Assembly: GCA_963730535.1 (NCBI GenBank)
Contig: CAVSRU010000005.1
Coordinates: 124,001 to 188,000 of the forward strand
Origin: DASSUW01 sp963730535
Lineage (GTDB): Bacteria > Actinomycetota > Thermoleophilia > Solirubrobacterales > Solirubrobacteraceae
Reading direction: 5' to 3'
DNA: 64,000 nucleotides
Below, piece by piece: positions 46,618 to 59,731 of the stretch. The notes beneath the pieces were generated by a model. That model was not told the origin of the DNA. It ran no database searches and worked only from the letters and a program-made list of their open reading frames with translations. Made by a program: the position numbers and the translations under genes. Each line of letters begins with the position of its first letter. Positions within the stretch are counted from its first letter, which is position 1.

Positions 46618-47886
46618 ATGGACGTCTCGCTGTTCTTCGCCGGCACGGCCGGCTCGGTGCCCACGGCTCGCCGGGGGCTTCCTGCGCTGCTGCTGCGCGC
46701 CGGCGGCGAGCGGATCCTGATCGACTGCGGGGAGGGGACGCAGCAGCAGCTGCTGCGGTCGGTCGGCCTGCCCGAGCTCGACTCGATCTTCATCACCCAC
46801 CTGCACCTCGACCACTGGCTCGGGCTGCTGGGGATGGTGAAGACGTTCGACCTGCGCTCGCGCGAGCAGCCGCTCGCCATCCACGGCCCGCCGGGGCTCA
46901 AGCGCGTCTGGGAGTCCCTGCGGCCGATCGTCATCGGCCGCACCGGCTACCCGCTCGAGATCGTGGAGCTGGAGCCTCACGAGGAGGTCCGCTTCGGCTC
47001 CTTCCTGATCGCGCCGTTCGCCGTCAAGCACCGGACCGAGGCCTACGGCTACGCCTTCGTCGAGGACGAGCGGCCCGGCCGCTTCGACGTCGCGGCGGCG
47101 CGGGCGCTCGGCCTGCCCGAGGGGCCGGCCTGGGGGCGGCTCCAGAAGGGGGAGACCGTCGACGGCGTCCGGCCCGAGCAGGTGATGGGGGAGACCCGGC
47201 ACGGGCGCCGGATCGTCATCTCCGGCGACACCGCGCCGTGCGAGGCGGTCGAGGTCTACGCCCACCACGCCGACCTGCTCGTCCACGAGGCCACGTTCCT
47301 GGAGGAGGAGCGCGCCCGCGCGCGCGAGACCGGCCACTCGACCGCCCGTCAGGCGGCCGAGATCGCTCGCGACGCCGAGGTCCGCCTGCTCGCGCTCACC
47401 CACCTCTCCACGCGCTACTTCCCGCGCGACGTCCGCGACGAGGCACGCGCCGTGTTCCCCAACACCGTCGTCCCGCGCGACTTCGACGAGATCGCGGTCC
47501 CGTTCCCGGAGCGCGGCGAGCCGGCCCTCGTCAAGCCCGAGCCCGAGCCGCGTGGCGGCGTCATGAGCGCTCTCTGGTTCCCGCTCGACGACGAGTGCGA
47601 GCCCGTCCAGGGCCGCTTCCTGATGGCGCTCCGCCGCCTCGCGCTCGACTGGCCGCCGGGGATCGACCCGCAGCACTCCGGCGCGTTCGTCGTCGACGGC
47701 GTGCTCGCCACCTACGTCGACGTCGTGACCGACGACGGCGAGCGCACGTCCCTGCGCGTCGACTACGACGGCTCCCTGCTCTCCGCCGACGAGAGCCTCG
47801 GCGGGCTCGGCGTCGCCGGCAGCCCGGACGCCTGCGCCGCCGAGGGCTCGCGCTGGTTCCTGGAACGCCTGCGCGCCGTCCGGTAG
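46618..47886 (+). CDS. rnz: ribonuclease Z-like MBL protein with extra C-terminal domain
   Basis: 422 residues. Residues 1-305 follow RNase Z/ElaC: FFAGTAGSVPTARRG, ILIDCGEGTQQQLLRSVGL, metal motif THLHLDHWLGLLG (H61, H63, D65, H66), GRRIVISGDTAPC, and HSTARQAAEIA...LLALTHLSTRY. RNase Z cleaves tRNA precursors at the 3' end. After about residue 310 an in-frame extension (MSALWFPLDDECEPVQGRFL onward, about 110 residues) is not part of the family. It could be a fused small domain. A tRNA processing role suits an organism whose tRNA here lacks encoded CCA. Confidence 0.88.
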   Translation: MDVSLFFAGTAGSVPTARRGLPALLLRAGGERILIDCGEGTQQQLLRSVGLPELDSIFITHLHLDHWLGLLGMVKTFDLRSREQPLAIHGPPGLKRVWESLRPIVIGRTGYPLEIVELEPHEEVRFGSFLIAPFAVKHRTEAYGYAFVEDERPGRFDVAAARALGLPEGPAWGRLQKGETVDGVRPEQVMGETRHGRRIVISGDTAPCEAVEVYAHHADLLVHEATFLEEERARARETGHSTARQAAEIARDAEVRLLALTHLSTRYFPRDVRDEARAVFPNTVVPRDFDEIAVPFPERGEPALVKPEPEPRGGVMSALWFPLDDECEPVQGRFLMALRRLALDWPPGIDPQHSGAFVVDGVLATYVDVVTDDGERTSLRVDYDGSLLSADESLGGLGVAGSPDACAAEGSRWFLERLRAVR

Positions 47887-47915
47887 GGGTGACGGACCCC
47901 GTCCGATCTCGCTGC

Positions 47916-47921
47916 TACCTT
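47916..47921 (+). promoter_or_regulatory. likely -10 hexamer TACCTT of the pyr operon
   Basis: TACCTT places the transcript start near 47928, directly at the 5' edge of the PyrR-binding hairpin. Confidence 0.35.
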
Positions 47922-47929
47922 CCCCACCG

Positions 47930-47964
47930 TCCCTTTAACCCGGTCCCGTGAGGCCAGGAAGGAA
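47930..47964 (+). promoter_or_regulatory. PyrR-binding RNA hairpin in the pyr leader
   Basis: TCCCTTTAACCCGGTCCCG followed by TGAGGCCAGGAAGGA carries the PyrR recognition loop (consensus ARUCCNGNGAGGYU, here GGTCCCGTGAGGCC). The 3' arm includes AGGAAGGA, the ribosome binding site of pyrR 8-10 nt before its ATG. UMP-bound PyrR should thus block translation, as in mycobacteria, not attenuate transcription. Confidence 0.75.
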
Positions 47965-47971
47965 CGTGCGG

Positions 47972-48520
47972 ATGAACCATGCAAAGGTCGTCCTCGACGA
48001 GGACGACATCCGGCGGACGCTCGTGCGGATCGCGCACGAGATCGTGGAGAAGAACGCCGGGCAGCCTGTCGCGCTCGTCGGCATCCACCGTCGCGGCGCC
48101 CACCTCGCCACGCGGCTGCACCAGCTCGTGTGCGACCTGCTCGAGGACGACGTCCCGCTCGGGGACATCGACATCGCCTTCTACCGCGACGACGTCTCGC
48201 GCCGCCCCGCCGACCCGGCGGTCCACGCCTCGCACCTGCCGTTCCGGCTCGAGGACTACACGGTCGTGCTCGTCGACGACGTGCTCTACACGGGCCGCAC
48301 CGTGCGCGCCGGGATCGAGGCGCTGTTCGACTACGGGCGCCCCGCCCGCGTCCAGCTCGCCGTGCTCGCCGACCGCGGCCACCGCGAGCTGCCGATCCGC
48401 CCCGACTACGTCGGCAAGAACCTGCCCACGGCCCGCGGCGAGCGGGTCAACGTCCGCGTGACCGAGATCGACGGAGTCGACGAGGTCGCCATCGCCACGC
48501 TCCAGGAGGCGCTCACGTGA
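47972..48520 (+). CDS. pyrR: bifunctional pyr operon regulator/uracil phosphoribosyltransferase PyrR
   Basis: 182 residues from ATG 47972 after AGGAAGGA. PRPP loop VVLVDDVLYTGRTVRAGIEAL, ALVGIHRRGAHLATRL, and basic RNA-binding surface residues. It senses UMP/UTP and binds the leader hairpin just upstream. First gene of pyrR-pyrB-pyrC-carA-carB; pyrB begins in its stop (GTGA). Confidence 0.96.
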   Translation: MNHAKVVLDEDDIRRTLVRIAHEIVEKNAGQPVALVGIHRRGAHLATRLHQLVCDLLEDDVPLGDIDIAFYRDDVSRRPADPAVHASHLPFRLEDYTVVLVDDVLYTGRTVRAGIEALFDYGRPARVQLAVLADRGHRELPIRPDYVGKNLPTARGERVNVRVTEIDGVDEVAIATLQEALT

Positions 48521-49448
48521 GGCACCTGCTCTCGATCGAGGATCTCGACCGCACGGCGATCGAGCACATCCTGGACCGCGCCAAGTCGTTCACCGAGGTC
48601 TCCGAGCGCGAGATCAAGAAGGTCCCCGCGCTGCGCGGCCGCCGCGTGCTCAACCTCTTCTACGAGGCCTCCACCCGCACCCGCTCGAGCTTCGAGCTGG
48701 CGGCCAAGGCGCTCAGCGCCGACGTCGTCAACTTCGCCGCCGGCGGGTCGGCGGTGGAGAAGGGCGAGTCGCTCAAGGACACGGTGCAGACGCTCTCCGC
48801 GTACCGGCCCGACCTGATCGTGATCCGCACCCCGCACGTGGGCGCCGCCCACCTCGTCGCCCGCTGGACCGATGCCGGCGTCGTCAACGCCGGCGACGGC
48901 AAGCACGAGCACCCGACCCAGGCGCTGCTCGACGTCTACGCGCTGCGCGACCGGATCGGCTCGCTCGACGGCGCGAGCATCTGGATCGTCGGCGACGTGC
49001 TGCACTCGCGCGTCGCGCGCTCGTGCATCCACGCGTACCGGATGATGGGCGCCCGGGTGACCGTCTGCGGCCCGCCGACGCTCATCCCGCGCGACATCGA
49101 GGAGCTCGGCTGCGACGTCGAGTACACGCTCGACCGGCTGCACGAGGCCGACGTCGTGTACGCCCTGCGGATGCAGCACGAGCGGATGGTCGACTCGTTC
49201 GTGCCGTCGCTGCGGGAGTACGCCGCCCGCTACCAGATCGACGGCCGCCGGCTGAAGCCCGGCCAGGTGCTGATGCATCCCGGCCCGGTGAACCGCGGGG
49301 TGGAGCTGGCCGCCGAGGTGATCGACTCCCCGCAGGCGATCATCGGCCAGCAGGTGGCCGCGGGCGTCGTCGTGCGGATGGCCGTCCTCTACGAGCTGCT
49401 GGCGGGCCGCGGCGCGGCCCAGCCCGCTCCTTCGATCGCGGTGCCGGC

Positions 49449-49452
<4 letters not shown>
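48517..49452 (+). CDS. pyrB: aspartate carbamoyltransferase catalytic subunit
   Basis: 311 residues from GTG 48517. FYEASTRTRSSFELAAKAL (carbamoyl phosphate loop), HPTQALLDVYAL, and MHPGPVNRGVEL are diagnostic. Catalyses carbamoyl phosphate plus aspartate to carbamoyl aspartate. No regulatory pyrI follows; class B or C ATCase with the downstream dihydroorotase is likely. Confidence 0.97.
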
Positions 49453-50767
<1,315 letters not shown>

Positions 50768-50771
<4 letters not shown>

Positions 50772-51851
50772 GCGCGTATCTGCTGCTCGAGGACGGCGAG
50801 CGCTTCGACGGCGATGCCGTCGGAGCGGACGGGCTCACCACCGGCGAGGTCGTGTTCACGACCGGCATGTCGGGCTACCAGGAGTCGATGACCGACCCCA
50901 GCTTCGCCCGCCAGCTGATCACGTTCACCACCGCGCACGTCGGCAACTACGGCGTCAGCGAGGCCGCCTGGGAGTCAGACCACGTGCATGCCGCCGGGGC
51001 GATCATGCGCGAGGCCGTCAATACCACCGACGCGCCGGGCGCCGAGCACGGCTGGCTCGACTGGCTGGCCGCCGAGGGCGTGCCGGGCATCGCGGGCGTC
51101 GACACCCGCTCGCTCGTGCGGCACATCCGCTCGGCCGGGGCGATGCGGGGCGGGATCTTCCCCGCCCGCTTCGATCCCGCCGACGCCATGGACCTCGTCC
51201 GGGCCGAGCCCTCGATGGTCGGCCGCGACCTCGCGCGCGAGGTCGGCGTCGCCGAGCCCCGCGCGTACGGGCCGGAGGGCGGCCTGCGGATCGTCGCGCT
51301 CGACACCGGCATCAAGCGGTCGATCGTCCGCAACTTCGTCGAGCGAGGGGTGCGGCTGGAGCTTTATCCGTGCACCACGCCGGCGGACGAGCTGCTGGCG
51401 GGCGACCCCGACGGGTTCTTCCTCGTCCCCGGCCCCGGCGACCCGGCGGCGCTCGACTACCTCGTCGACACGATCCGGGCGCTGCTCGTGCGCAAGCCGG
51501 TGTTCGGGATCTGCCTCGGCCACCAGCTGCTCTCGCGCGCGGCCGGCCTGGACACCTTCAAGCTCCCGTTCGGGCACCGCGGCGCCAACCACCCGGTCAA
51601 GGACCTCGCCACCGGCCGGATCGCGATCACGTCGCAGAACCACGGGTTCGCGGTGGCGGGAACGCCGGGCGCCCGCATCGAGTCCGACCTGGGAGCGGCC
51701 GAGCTCACGCACGTGAACCTCTACGACGGCACCGTCGAGGGCTTCCGGCTGCTCGACGTGCCCGCGGCCTGCGTCCAGTACCACCCCGAGGCCGGCCCGG
51801 GGCCGAACGACTCGCTCGGCCTCTTCGACACCTTCATCGGCGAGTTCGAGC

Positions 51852-51862
<11 letters not shown>
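50768..51862 (+). CDS. carA: carbamoyl-phosphate synthase small (glutaminase) subunit
   Basis: 364 residues from TTG 50768, which overlaps the pyrC stop (TTGA) and gives the conserved start SAYLLLEDGERFDG. TGMSGYQESMTDPSF, GVDTRSLVRHIR, nucleophile in FGICLGHQLLSRA and CVQYHPEAGPGP. Supplies ammonia to CarB. Its last codons overlap carB by 11 nt. Confidence 0.97.
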
Positions 51863-54962
<3,100 letters not shown>

Positions 54963-55067
54963 CACAAATGCTGGCGAAAAGCCCTGCAAAAAACCCGGTT
55001 ACCGTAAACTCCCCTGCACGCGGCTTCACCTCAACTTGAGGTCGAGGCGAATTCGGACCGTATCGCT

Positions 55068-55094
55068 TGTCCCGCAGTGAAACGAATGTAGACT
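55068..55094 (+). promoter_or_regulatory. promoter of mihF (TTGTCC / TAGACT)
   Basis: TTGTCC (55068-55073) and TAGACT (55089-55094) with about 15-16 nt between, then 8 nt to ATG 55103. The best -35/-10 pair in the window. Leaderless. Confidence 0.55.
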
Positions 55095-55102
55095 CGCCGC
55101 CC

Positions 55103-55447
55103 ATGCCGCCCGCGACCAAGACTCCCGTGAAGCCCCTCGTGGCCGCCCCGGAACGCTCGCTCGTCCAGCGGATGGAGGCGCTGCAGCGGGCCAACGAGAT
55201 CCGGACGCGGCGGGCGCAGCTCAAGCGGGATCTCAAGGGCGGGCGGGTCAGCATCCACGACCTGCTCCTCGAGCCGCCGGAGTACGTCGAGACGGCGAAG
55301 GTGTTCGACATGCTGCTGGCGGTGCCGAAGTACGGCCGCGTGAAGGTCAACAAGGTCCTGCAGCAGTGCCGGATCTCGCCGTCGAAGACGATCGGCGGCC
55401 TCTCGCAGCGCCAGCGCACCGAGCTGGTCTCCATGTTGCGCCGCTAA
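55103..55447 (+). CDS. mihF: actinobacterial integration host factor (mIHF)
   Basis: 114 residues. RMEALQRANEIRTRRAQLKRDLKGG and the helix-turn-helix-like KYGRVKVNKVLQQCRISPSKTIGGL match mIHF, an essential nucleoid protein that bends DNA. Its location before gmk and rpoZ is conserved in actinobacteria. First 17 residues are Pro/Ala-rich. No Shine-Dalgarno; leaderless promoter. Confidence 0.95.
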   Translation: MPPATKTPVKPLVAAPERSLVQRMEALQRANEIRTRRAQLKRDLKGGRVSIHDLLLEPPEYVETAKVFDMLLAVPKYGRVKVNKVLQQCRISPSKTIGGLSQRQRTELVSMLRR

Positions 55448-55449
55448 TA

Positions 55450-56097
55450 GTGAGGCCGGAGGCCGAACCTCCCTATCAGACCGCGGGGCTGGATGCCCCG
55501 CGGAGGTACTTCCCTCGCGTCTTCGTCATCACCGGTCCTTCGGGGGTCGGCAAGGGCACGCTGATCCGCACGCTGCTCGGGCGCATCCCCGAGCTGGAGC
55601 TCTCGGTCTCGGCCACCACCCGCCGACCGCGCCTCGGCGAGACGCACGGCGTCGACTACCACTTCCTCGACGAGGACGAGTTCGAGCGCCGGGTCCAGGC
55701 CGGCGACTTCCTCGAGCACGCGAACTACTCCGGGCGCCGCTACGGGACGCTGCGGTCCGACCTCGAGCAGCGGCTCGCGCAGGGCGCGCCCGTGGTGCTC
55801 GAGATCGAGGTCCAGGGCGCCCGCCAGGTCGCCGAGACGATGCCGGAGGCCGAGCGCATCTTCATCGCGCCGCCGTCCGAGGGCGCGCTGCGCGAGCGGC
55901 TCGTGGGGCGTGGCACCGATTCCGCCGAGGACGTCGACAAGCGGCTCGCGACGGCCCGGGAAGAGCTGCGTGCGCAGGGAGAGTTCCCGCACGTCGTGCG
56001 AAACGACCGGCTCGAGGACGCGGTGGACGCCCTCGAGGAGCTCGTGCGCGCAGCGCTAGGATCTGAGGTCACGAAACCGACGAAGGGCCCCTCTTGA
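55450..56097 (+). CDS. gmk: guanylate kinase
   Basis: 215 residues from GTG 55450, 2 nt after the mihF stop. P-loop ITGPSGVGKGTLIRTLL, GMP-binding SVSATTRRPRLGETHGVDYHF, EHANYSGRRYGTLRSDLE and LEIEVQGARQV. Phosphorylates GMP to GDP. The N-terminal 23 residues are an extension over the minimal enzyme. rpoZ begins within its stop codon. Confidence 0.95.
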   Translation: MRPEAEPPYQTAGLDAPRRYFPRVFVITGPSGVGKGTLIRTLLGRIPELELSVSATTRRPRLGETHGVDYHFLDEDEFERRVQAGDFLEHANYSGRRYGTLRSDLEQRLAQGAPVVLEIEVQGARQVAETMPEAERIFIAPPSEGALRERLVGRGTDSAEDVDKRLATAREELRAQGEFPHVVRNDRLEDAVDALEELVRAALGSEVTKPTKGPS

Positions 56098-56321
56098 TCT
56101 CACCCCGCGTGGACCGTCTGCTCGACAACGTGGACTCCCCGTACGCCAGCGTCATCGTGGCCGCCAAGCGCGCCCGCCAGATCAACTCGTACTACCACAA
56201 CCTCGGCGAGGGGACGTTCGAGGAGTTCCCGCCCCCGATGGTGGACACGGGCTCCAAGAACTACCTGACGATCGCCCTCGAAGAGGTCGCGGGCGGCAAG
56301 GTCAAGTACCGCTACCGCTGA
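56094..56321 (+). CDS. rpoZ: RNA polymerase omega subunit
   Basis: 75 residues from TTG 56094 (TTGA overlap with gmk). SPRVDRLLDNVDSPYASVIVAAKRARQINSYY is the omega signature. Assembles RNA polymerase. A second operon gene here that starts with TTG. Confidence 0.95.
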   Translation: MISPRVDRLLDNVDSPYASVIVAAKRARQINSYYHNLGEGTFEEFPPPMVDTGSKNYLTIALEEVAGGKVKYRYR

Positions 56322-56328
56322 GCCGCAC

Positions 56329-57585
56329 ATGGCCCGCCTGCTGCTCGGCGTCACCGGCGGGATCGCCGCATACAAGGCGCTCGAGCTGGCGCGCGCGGCC
56401 ATCAAGGCGGGCCATGCCGTCCGGGTGATCCAGACCGAGGCGTCGACCCGCTTCGTCGGGCCCGCCTCGTTCGCCGGCATCACCGGGGCGCCGGTGCTCG
56501 TCACCGAGTGGGAGCCCGACCCCTTGCGGGGCGCCTTCCCGGGCGACCCCGAGCCCGAGCACGCGCCGCTCTCGCACCTCGAGCTCGTCCAGCGGGCCGA
56601 CGCGTTCCTGATCGCGCCCGCCTCCGCCAACACGCTGGCCAAGCTCGCGGGCGGCCACGCCGACAACCTGCTGACCGCCGCCGCCCTCGCCTGCCGGCGG
56701 CCGCTGATCGTCGCGCCCGCCATGAACGGCGCGATGTACGAGCACCCGGCGACCCAGGCCAACCTCGCCCGGCTGCGGGAGCGCGGTGTCCGCGTGCTGG
56801 AGCCCGGCACCGGCTCGCTCGGCTCGCTCGGCGAGTGGGGGATCGGCCGGCTCCCCGAGCCGCCCGAGCTGCTGGCCGCGTTCGAGGACGCGCTGCGCAC
56901 GAGCCGGGATCTGGACGGTCTCGACGTGCTCGTCACCGCCGGCGGCACCCGCGAGCCGATCGACGCCGTCCGCTACGTCGGCAACCGCTCCTCCGGCCGC
57001 ATGGGCTTCGCGCTCGCCGAGGAGGCCGCCCGCCGCGGCGCGGCCGTCACCGTCGTCGCCGCCAACGTCGCGCTCGAGCGCCGCGCGGGCATCGCCTACG
57101 TCGACGTCCGGACAGCGGCCGAGCTGGCCGCGGCGTGCGAGGAACGCTTCGACGCGGCCGACGTCCTGCTGATGGCGGCCGCCGTCGCCGACTACGCGCC
57201 GGCCGAGGCCCACGCGGGCAAGCTCAAGAAGGATGAGGCTGGACCGGAACTCGACCTGCGCCTCGTACGTACTACGGACGTGCTCACCACCCTCGCCGAC
57301 CGCCGCCGGCCCGACCAGCTGCTCGTCGGGTTCGCCGCCGAGCACGGCGACGGCGCCGTCGAGCGCGCCCGCGAGAAGCTGGCGCGCAAGCACCTGGACG
57401 CCCTGGTCGTCAACGACATCGGGGCGCCCGGGATCGGCTTCGACGCGCCCGACAACGAGGTCACGATCGTCACGGCCGACGGCGAGCGGCACGTGCCGCG
57501 CACGGCCAAGGCCGAGGTCGCGGGTGCCATTCTGGACCTGGTCTTGAGCCGCCGTTCATCTCCCGACATGAAGGTGCCCCGCTGA
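56329..57585 (+). CDS. coaBC: bifunctional phosphopantothenoylcysteine decarboxylase/phosphopantothenate-cysteine ligase
   Basis: 418 residues. CoaC half (1-185): LLLGVTGGIAAYKALELAR, PASANTLAKLAGGHADNLL, APAMNGAMYEHPA. CoaB half (190-418): VLVTAGGTREPIDAVRYVGN, SSGRMGFALAEEA, AAAVADYAP and NDIGAPGIGFDAPDNEVTIV. Carries out two CoA synthesis steps. Follows rpoZ as in many actinobacteria. Confidence 0.96.
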   Translation: MARLLLGVTGGIAAYKALELARAAIKAGHAVRVIQTEASTRFVGPASFAGITGAPVLVTEWEPDPLRGAFPGDPEPEHAPLSHLELVQRADAFLIAPASANTLAKLAGGHADNLLTAAALACRRPLIVAPAMNGAMYEHPATQANLARLRERGVRVLEPGTGSLGSLGEWGIGRLPEPPELLAAFEDALRTSRDLDGLDVLVTAGGTREPIDAVRYVGNRSSGRMGFALAEEAARRGAAVTVVAANVALERRAGIAYVDVRTAAELAAACEERFDAADVLLMAAAVADYAPAEAHAGKLKKDEAGPELDLRLVRTTDVLTTLADRRRPDQLLVGFAAEHGDGAVERAREKLARKHLDALVVNDIGAPGIGFDAPDNEVTIVTADGERHVPRTAKAEVAGAILDLVLSRRSSPDMKVPR

Positions 57586-58565
57586 TGGAACCCCTGGAGC
57601 CCACGCCCGAGGCAGAGCGCACCGTCGCCCCTGAGCAGGTGGAGGCGGCGGTGTCGGTCGCCCGGCGGATCGCCGGCAACATCCGCCGGGCGGTGAAGGT
57701 CCACGACGAGGTGCTCGAGCAGGTGATCGTCTCCCTGCTCGCCGAGGGGCACATCCTGGTCGAGGACTACCCGGGCGTCGGCAAGACGGCGCTCGCCCGC
57801 GCGCTGTCGCGGTCGATCGACTGCGCGTTCGCTCGCGTGCAATGCACGGCCGACCTGCTGCCCGCCGACATCGTCGGGACCAACGTCTACAACCAGCGCG
57901 AGGCGCGCTTCGAGTTCCGGCCTGGGCCGATCTTCGCCAACGTCGTGATCGTCGACGAGATCAACCGCGCGTCGCCGAAGACGCAGTCCGGCCTGCTCGA
58001 GTGCATGCAGGAGCGCCAGGTGACCGTCGACGCCACTTCGCACGAGCTGGCCCGGCCCTTCCTCGTCTTCGCCACCCAGAACCCGGTCGAGTACGAGGGC
58101 ACCTACCCGCTGCCGGAGGCGCAGGTCGACCGCTTCATGATCCGCGTCTCGCTCGGCTACCCGAGCGCCGCCGACGAGGCGAGCATGCTCGCCGGGCACG
58201 AGGCGCGCGACCGCGTGCTCGACCTCGAGGCGGTCGCCGACCGCGCCGAGGTGGTCGAGGCCGTCGAGGCCGCGCACGGCGTGCACGCCTCGCGCGCCCT
58301 GCGGGACTACATCGTCGCGCTGATCCGGCACACCCGCGCCGACTCGCGTGTGGAGCTGGGCGCCTCGCCGCGGGCCGGGCTGATGCTGCTGCGGGCCGCC
58401 AAGGCGCGCGCGCTCGTGCAGGGGCGCGACCACGCGCTGCCAGACGACGTGCAGTCCCTCGCCGGCACCGTCCTCGCGCACCGGCTGATGCTGGTGCCCG
58501 AGGCCGCCGGCGTCCACCGCGGGACGGTGGTCGCCGACGCCATCGCGGCCACGCCCGCGCTGTAG
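57585..58565 (+). CDS. MoxR-family AAA+ ATPase
   Basis: 326 residues. Walker A VEDYPGVGKTALARAL, Walker B NVVIVDEINRASPKTQSGLLECM, VFATQNPVEYEGTYPLPEAQ (sensor 1). MoxR ATPases act as chaperones that assemble metal- or protein complexes with a VWA/DUF58 partner. Here the DUF58 protein follows in the same operon. One-base overlap with coaBC. Confidence 0.95.
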   Translation: MEPLEPTPEAERTVAPEQVEAAVSVARRIAGNIRRAVKVHDEVLEQVIVSLLAEGHILVEDYPGVGKTALARALSRSIDCAFARVQCTADLLPADIVGTNVYNQREARFEFRPGPIFANVVIVDEINRASPKTQSGLLECMQERQVTVDATSHELARPFLVFATQNPVEYEGTYPLPEAQVDRFMIRVSLGYPSAADEASMLAGHEARDRVLDLEAVADRAEVVEAVEAAHGVHASRALRDYIVALIRHTRADSRVELGASPRAGLMLLRAAKARALVQGRDHALPDDVQSLAGTVLAHRLMLVPEAAGVHRGTVVADAIAATPAL

Positions 58566-58575
58566 GAGGCGAGCC

Positions 58576-59703
58576 GTGCGGTCGGCGCTCGGATGCGCGG
58601 CCCTGGGGGTGCTGTTGCTGGTCGTGGCCGGCACGTTCGACGCCGAGCCGCTGTACGTCACGGGCTCCGCGCTGGCGCTGCTCGGCCTCGGAGCCGCCGG
58701 GTGGATCGGGGCCGGCTCGTTGGGCGCCGAGGTCCACCGTGAGCTGGGGGCGCGCAGCGTGCTCGAGGAGCAGCCGCTCGCGGTCCGGATCTCCGCCACG
58801 TCCGGTCGCCTGCCGCTGCCCCCGGGCTGGATCGACGAGCCGCTGCTGCCCGAGCCCGTCCGGTTCCAGGCCGGGCGCCGCCAGGCGCGCGTACGGGTCG
58901 AGGTCACCTTCGGGCGCCGCGGCCGGCGCCGGCTCGCCCCGCCGGCGCTGGTGTTGCGCGATCCGTTCGGCCTGGCGCAGCGGGTGGTGAGCGGGACGGG
59001 TACCGACGAGGTGCTGGTGCTCCCGCGCCTGCTGCCCGTGAACGCCACCGCCGGCGGGGGCGACGCGACGCCCGCGCACGCCCGCGCCGCGCTGATCGCG
59101 GCCGCCGAGACCGAGCTCGACGGCCTGCGCGAGCACCGCCCGGGCTCGCCCGCCTCGCGGATCCACTGGCCGGCCGTCGCCCGCGGCCACGGGCTGATGG
59201 AGCGCAAGTTGATCTCGGAGGCCGACTCGCGCCCGCTCGTGGTGCTCGACCCGCGCGCCCCGGCCTCCCAGGATGCTCTCGACAGCGCGGTCCGGGCGGC
59301 GGGCTCGCTGTGCGTGCACTTCGCCCGCCGCAGCGGCTGCTCGCTGCTGCTGCCCGGCGACCGCCGCGCGCACGTGATCGAGAAGGACCTGCTCGCCTGG
59401 CCCGCGGCGCATGTGCGGCTGGCGCTGCTCGACGAGTCGACCGGCCCGTCGCTGGTCGCCGCCCAGAACCGCCGCGGGCTCGTGGTGCTCGTCGCCGCGC
59501 GGGTGCTCGACCGCCCGCCACGCGGCCTCGGCCGCACCCCCGGCGGCTGCATCCTCGTGATCCCCGGCGCGCTGCCGGGCCGCCGCGCCGTGCTCGAGGT
59601 CGCCGGCTGCCAGGGGTTCCTGACGACCCGCAGCGGCGCCGCCGCGGCGATGGTGGCGGTGGCTAGCGCAGCGGCGATGAGCCCCACACGGAGGGCAACG
59701 TGA
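58576..59703 (+). CDS. DUF58 membrane protein
   Basis: 375 residues from GTG 58576 after TAGGAGG. Two N-terminal hydrophobic helices (LGCAALGVLLLVVAGTF, LALLGLGAAGWIGAGSL), then a beta-sandwich part and the DUF58 core DGLREHRPGSPASRIHWPAVARG. Operates with MoxR in an unresolved envelope process. Followed after 28 nt by the transglutaminase-like gene. Confidence 0.9.
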   Translation: MRSALGCAALGVLLLVVAGTFDAEPLYVTGSALALLGLGAAGWIGAGSLGAEVHRELGARSVLEEQPLAVRISATSGRLPLPPGWIDEPLLPEPVRFQAGRRQARVRVEVTFGRRGRRRLAPPALVLRDPFGLAQRVVSGTGTDEVLVLPRLLPVNATAGGGDATPAHARAALIAAAETELDGLREHRPGSPASRIHWPAVARGHGLMERKLISEADSRPLVVLDPRAPASQDALDSAVRAAGSLCVHFARRSGCSLLLPGDRRAHVIEKDLLAWPAAHVRLALLDESTGPSLVAAQNRRGLVVLVAARVLDRPPRGLGRTPGGCILVIPGALPGRRAVLEVAGCQGFLTTRSGAAAAMVAVASAAAMSPTRRAT

Positions 59704-59731
59704 CCGTTGGTCCCGAGAGGGGCGAGGCAGA

